DNA of 64,000 nucleotides from Niveispirillum cyanobacteriorum (GTDB lineage Bacteria; Pseudomonadota; Alphaproteobacteria; Azospirillales; Azospirillaceae). Of this stretch, positions 62,528 to 64,000 are shown one piece after another (the first letter of the stretch is position 1; each line of letters starts with the position of its first letter). The position numbers and the translations under genes were made by a program. The notes under the pieces were generated by a model. The model did no database searches, was not told the origin of the DNA, and saw nothing but the letters and a program-made list of their open reading frames with translations. The DNA lies in the NCBI RefSeq assembly GCF_002868735.1, contig NZ_CP025613.1, positions 372,001 to 436,000 of the forward strand, given 5' to 3'.

Positions 62528-63454
62528 ATGTCCCCTATCCGGATCGGTCTGGTTGGCGTTGGCAAGATCGCCCGTGACCAGCACTTGCCCGTCATTGCCG
62601 CCAATGCGGACTATGAACTGGCGGCCGTGGCCAGCCGGCATGGGCGTGTGGAGGGGGTTCCCAACTTTGCCGATCTGGCCGCTCTGCTGGCCAACGCGAC
62701 CGATGTGGACGCTATCAGCCTTTGCACCCCGCCGCAGGCCCGCCACGCCTTGGCCCGTCAGGCGCTGGAGGCGGGCAAGCACGTGATGCTGGAAAAGCCG
62801 CCGGGGGCGACCCTGACGGAAGTGTATGATCTGATCGATCTGGCCCGTGAAAAGGGGTTGGCCCTGCTGGCCACCTGGCATTCGCGCTATGCCCCGGCGG
62901 TCGAACCGGCCAAGGCCTGGCTGGCGGGTAAGAAGCTGCTGCGCGTGCATATCTCCTGGAAGGAGGATGTCCGGTACTGGCATCCGGGACAGGAATGGAT
63001 TTGGGCCCCGGGGGGGCTGGGCGTTTTCGATCCCGGCATCAATGCCCTGTCGATCATCACCCATATGCTGCCCAATGCCTTGATCGTGGATAAGGCGACC
63101 CTGGAGGTTCCGGCCAACCGGCAGGCGCCAATCGCGGCAACGCTGGAGATGCATGACCATCAGGGTCTGCCCGTGAGGGCGGAGTTCGACTGGCGTCAGA
63201 CGGGGCCGCAAACCTGGGACATCATCATCGAAACCGACCAGGGCACCCTGACCTTGTCGCGCGGTGGCGCGGTGATGAGCATCAATGGTGTGCCCCAGAT
63301 AGAGCAGAAGGAACAGGAATACGCCAATCTCTATGCCCTGTTCGCGCGTCTGGTGGCCGAACGCCGCGTCGATGCCGATCTGGCCCCGCTGCGCATCGTG
63401 GCCGATGCCTACATGACGGGCCGGTGGGTGCGGGTGGAGGATTTTGTGGAGTAA
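62528..63454 (+). CDS. L-arabinose/D-galactose 1-dehydrogenase (Gfo/Idh/MocA family)
   Basis: 308-aa NAD(P)-dependent dehydrogenase oxidising L-arabinose or D-galactose to the lactone, the first step of non-phosphorylative pathways. Rossmann motif GLVGVGKIARDQHLPVI, VSxCTPPQ-like SLCTPPQARHALA, EKPPGATLTEV with catalytic Lys, and WKEDVRYWHPGQEWIW plus GVFDPGINALSI are strongly similar to the Azospirillum brasilense L-arabinose 1-dehydrogenase as I recall it. GAGGAA precedes the ATG at 62528; longer in-frame starts run through the operator. Confidence 0.88.
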   Translation: MSPIRIGLVGVGKIARDQHLPVIAANADYELAAVASRHGRVEGVPNFADLAALLANATDVDAISLCTPPQARHALARQALEAGKHVMLEKPPGATLTEVYDLIDLAREKGLALLATWHSRYAPAVEPAKAWLAGKKLLRVHISWKEDVRYWHPGQEWIWAPGGLGVFDPGINALSIITHMLPNALIVDKATLEVPANRQAPIAATLEMHDHQGLPVRAEFDWRQTGPQTWDIIIETDQGTLTLSRGGAVMSINGVPQIEQKEQEYANLYALFARLVAERRVDADLAPLRIVADAYMTGRWVRVEDFVE

Positions 63455-63529
63455 GCCAGCGGCCAACTTTGTGACCGTTGGCACGGCGGCGACTGCTGAC
63501 GCGGGGCACTTGAGGGAACGTGCAGCATA

Positions 63530-63549
63530 ATGCATCGTTTTCGATGCAT
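63530..63549. terminator. possible hairpin between the dehydrogenase and GntR genes
   Basis: ATGCATCG-TTTT-CGATGCAT, perfect eight-base arms, between convergent genes. No T-run outside the stem, so it may be a weak terminator or a binding site. Confidence 0.35.
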
Positions 63550-63557
63550 GGTGGTCC

Positions 63558-64000
63558 TTACACCCGGTCGAATCCTGACTGGATGACCGCACGCATCGCC
63601 GCTGCCGCTGCCGCCGCGTCGCCCGCTTCAATGGCGTCGACGATGGCGGCATGGGCGGCGACAACCTCCGTATGCAGGTCCGGACGATCAACGGGGGAGG
63701 TGAGGGAGAAGGAGGCGAGCAGCGCCACCTCAATCACCGCGGCGAAGGACCGCATCATCGGGTTGCCCGATGCGCTGCCTACCGCCACATGGAAATCCAG
63801 GTCGGCCTGGGCAAAGCTGTGCTGGTCATGGTGAGGATCGGCCATCGCGGTGATACAACGGCGCAATTCGCCGAGATCGTCCGCTGTCCGCCGTTTTGCT
63901 GCCAAAGCCGCCGCCTGTGGTTCCAGAGCCGTCCGAACCTCCAGCAGATGCTTGCGCAAAGTCTCGTCCAGGCCCTGACTGACCAGCCAAGCCAGAACAT
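63558..64000 (-). CDS. FadR-subfamily GntR regulator (5' end outside window)
   Basis: C-terminal 147 residues of a regulator; the frame is open to the window edge and its DNA-binding domain lies beyond. The FCD effector domain is clear: LLEVRTALEPQAAALAAKR, DLDFHVAVGSASGNPMM with metal-ligand Asp/His, and VVAAHAAIVDAIEAGD. It is the best candidate to bind the TNGT-N3-ACNA sites seen at three promoters of this locus (inference). Confidence 0.85.
   Translation of the reverse strand, partial: VLAWLVSQGLDETLRKHLLEVRTALEPQAAALAAKRRTADDLGELRRCITAMADPHHDQHSFAQADLDFHVAVGSASGNPMMRSFAAVIEVALLASFSLTSPVDRPDLHTEVVAAHAAIVDAIEAGDAAAAAAAMRAVIQSGFDRV

Noticed and set aside
1-64000. CRISPR arrays, tRNA or rRNA genes, insertion sequences, prophage
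   Set aside because: No regularly spaced repeats, no tRNA- or rRNA-like segments and no transposase, integrase or phage structural motifs were seen.

Overview
This 64-kb window is GC-rich and densely coding, and reads as the chromosome of a Gram-negative alphaproteobacterium. The Nap system, the alphaproteobacterial-type chemoreceptors, the TPR/FkbM glycan proteins, the TonB-dependent receptor and a sugar dehydrogenase strongly resembling the Azospirillum L-arabinose/D-galactose dehydrogenase all point to Rhodospirillales/Azospirillaceae. A pectin-degrading relative such as Niveispirillum is a plausible guess, but it is inference. All family names come from motifs read by eye; no database search was run.

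Layout. 1-1866: the end of wrbA, a VOC/glyoxalase protein and an alpha/beta hydrolase. 2010-4271: a large FkbM/glycosyltransferase-like protein. 4284-8670: periplasmic nitrate reductase operon napEFDABC (minus strand), including a 50-aa napE, a short napF and two perfect FNR-type boxes upstream. 8900-11240: a HupE/UreJ-like membrane protein and a degenerate GGDEF protein. 11247-14509: a four-gene minus-strand operon of two small XRE regulators, an unknown protein and a secreted CAP-domain protein with C-terminal NPDV repeats. 14797-24249: a soluble chemoreceptor-like protein, a small unknown protein, two tandem TPR-glycosyltransferase-FkbM proteins and an MCP-PilZ chemoreceptor. 24348-26929: a methyltransferase, a flavin reductase-like protein and a DUF1579-like protein behind a perfect palindrome. 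26930-33761: a nitrate module with nrtA, nrtB and nrtD (ABC uptake), a NIT-domain chemoreceptor and an outer-membrane channel.

Both nitrate transcripts (nrtA and porin) begin with a sigma-54-like promoter followed by a leader. In each leader a hairpin with an A1/G4 hexaloop shares bases with an intrinsic terminator just upstream of the gene. This is the architecture of ANTAR-protein (NasT/NasR type) antitermination; the regulator itself is not in the window.

33853-64000 is a large rhamnogalacturonan-I/pectin utilisation locus. It holds an exo-rhamnogalacturonan-lyase-like protein, a PL11 lyase, a TonB-dependent receptor, L-rhamnose mutarotase, a GH43-GH35 fusion, GH95, GH105, a GPH-family symporter, an amidohydrolase/lactonase, GH53 galactanase, a CE12 esterase, a second esterase, a GH43-like protein, GH28, PL22, an IclR regulator, aldose 1-epimerase, a sugar 1-dehydrogenase and a FadR-type GntR regulator cut by the window edge. 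Together they would cleave the backbone, remove acetyl groups and galactan/arabinan/fucosyl side chains, import oligomers and start galactose/arabinose/rhamnose oxidation. FadR-like operator motifs recur at three promoters in this locus.
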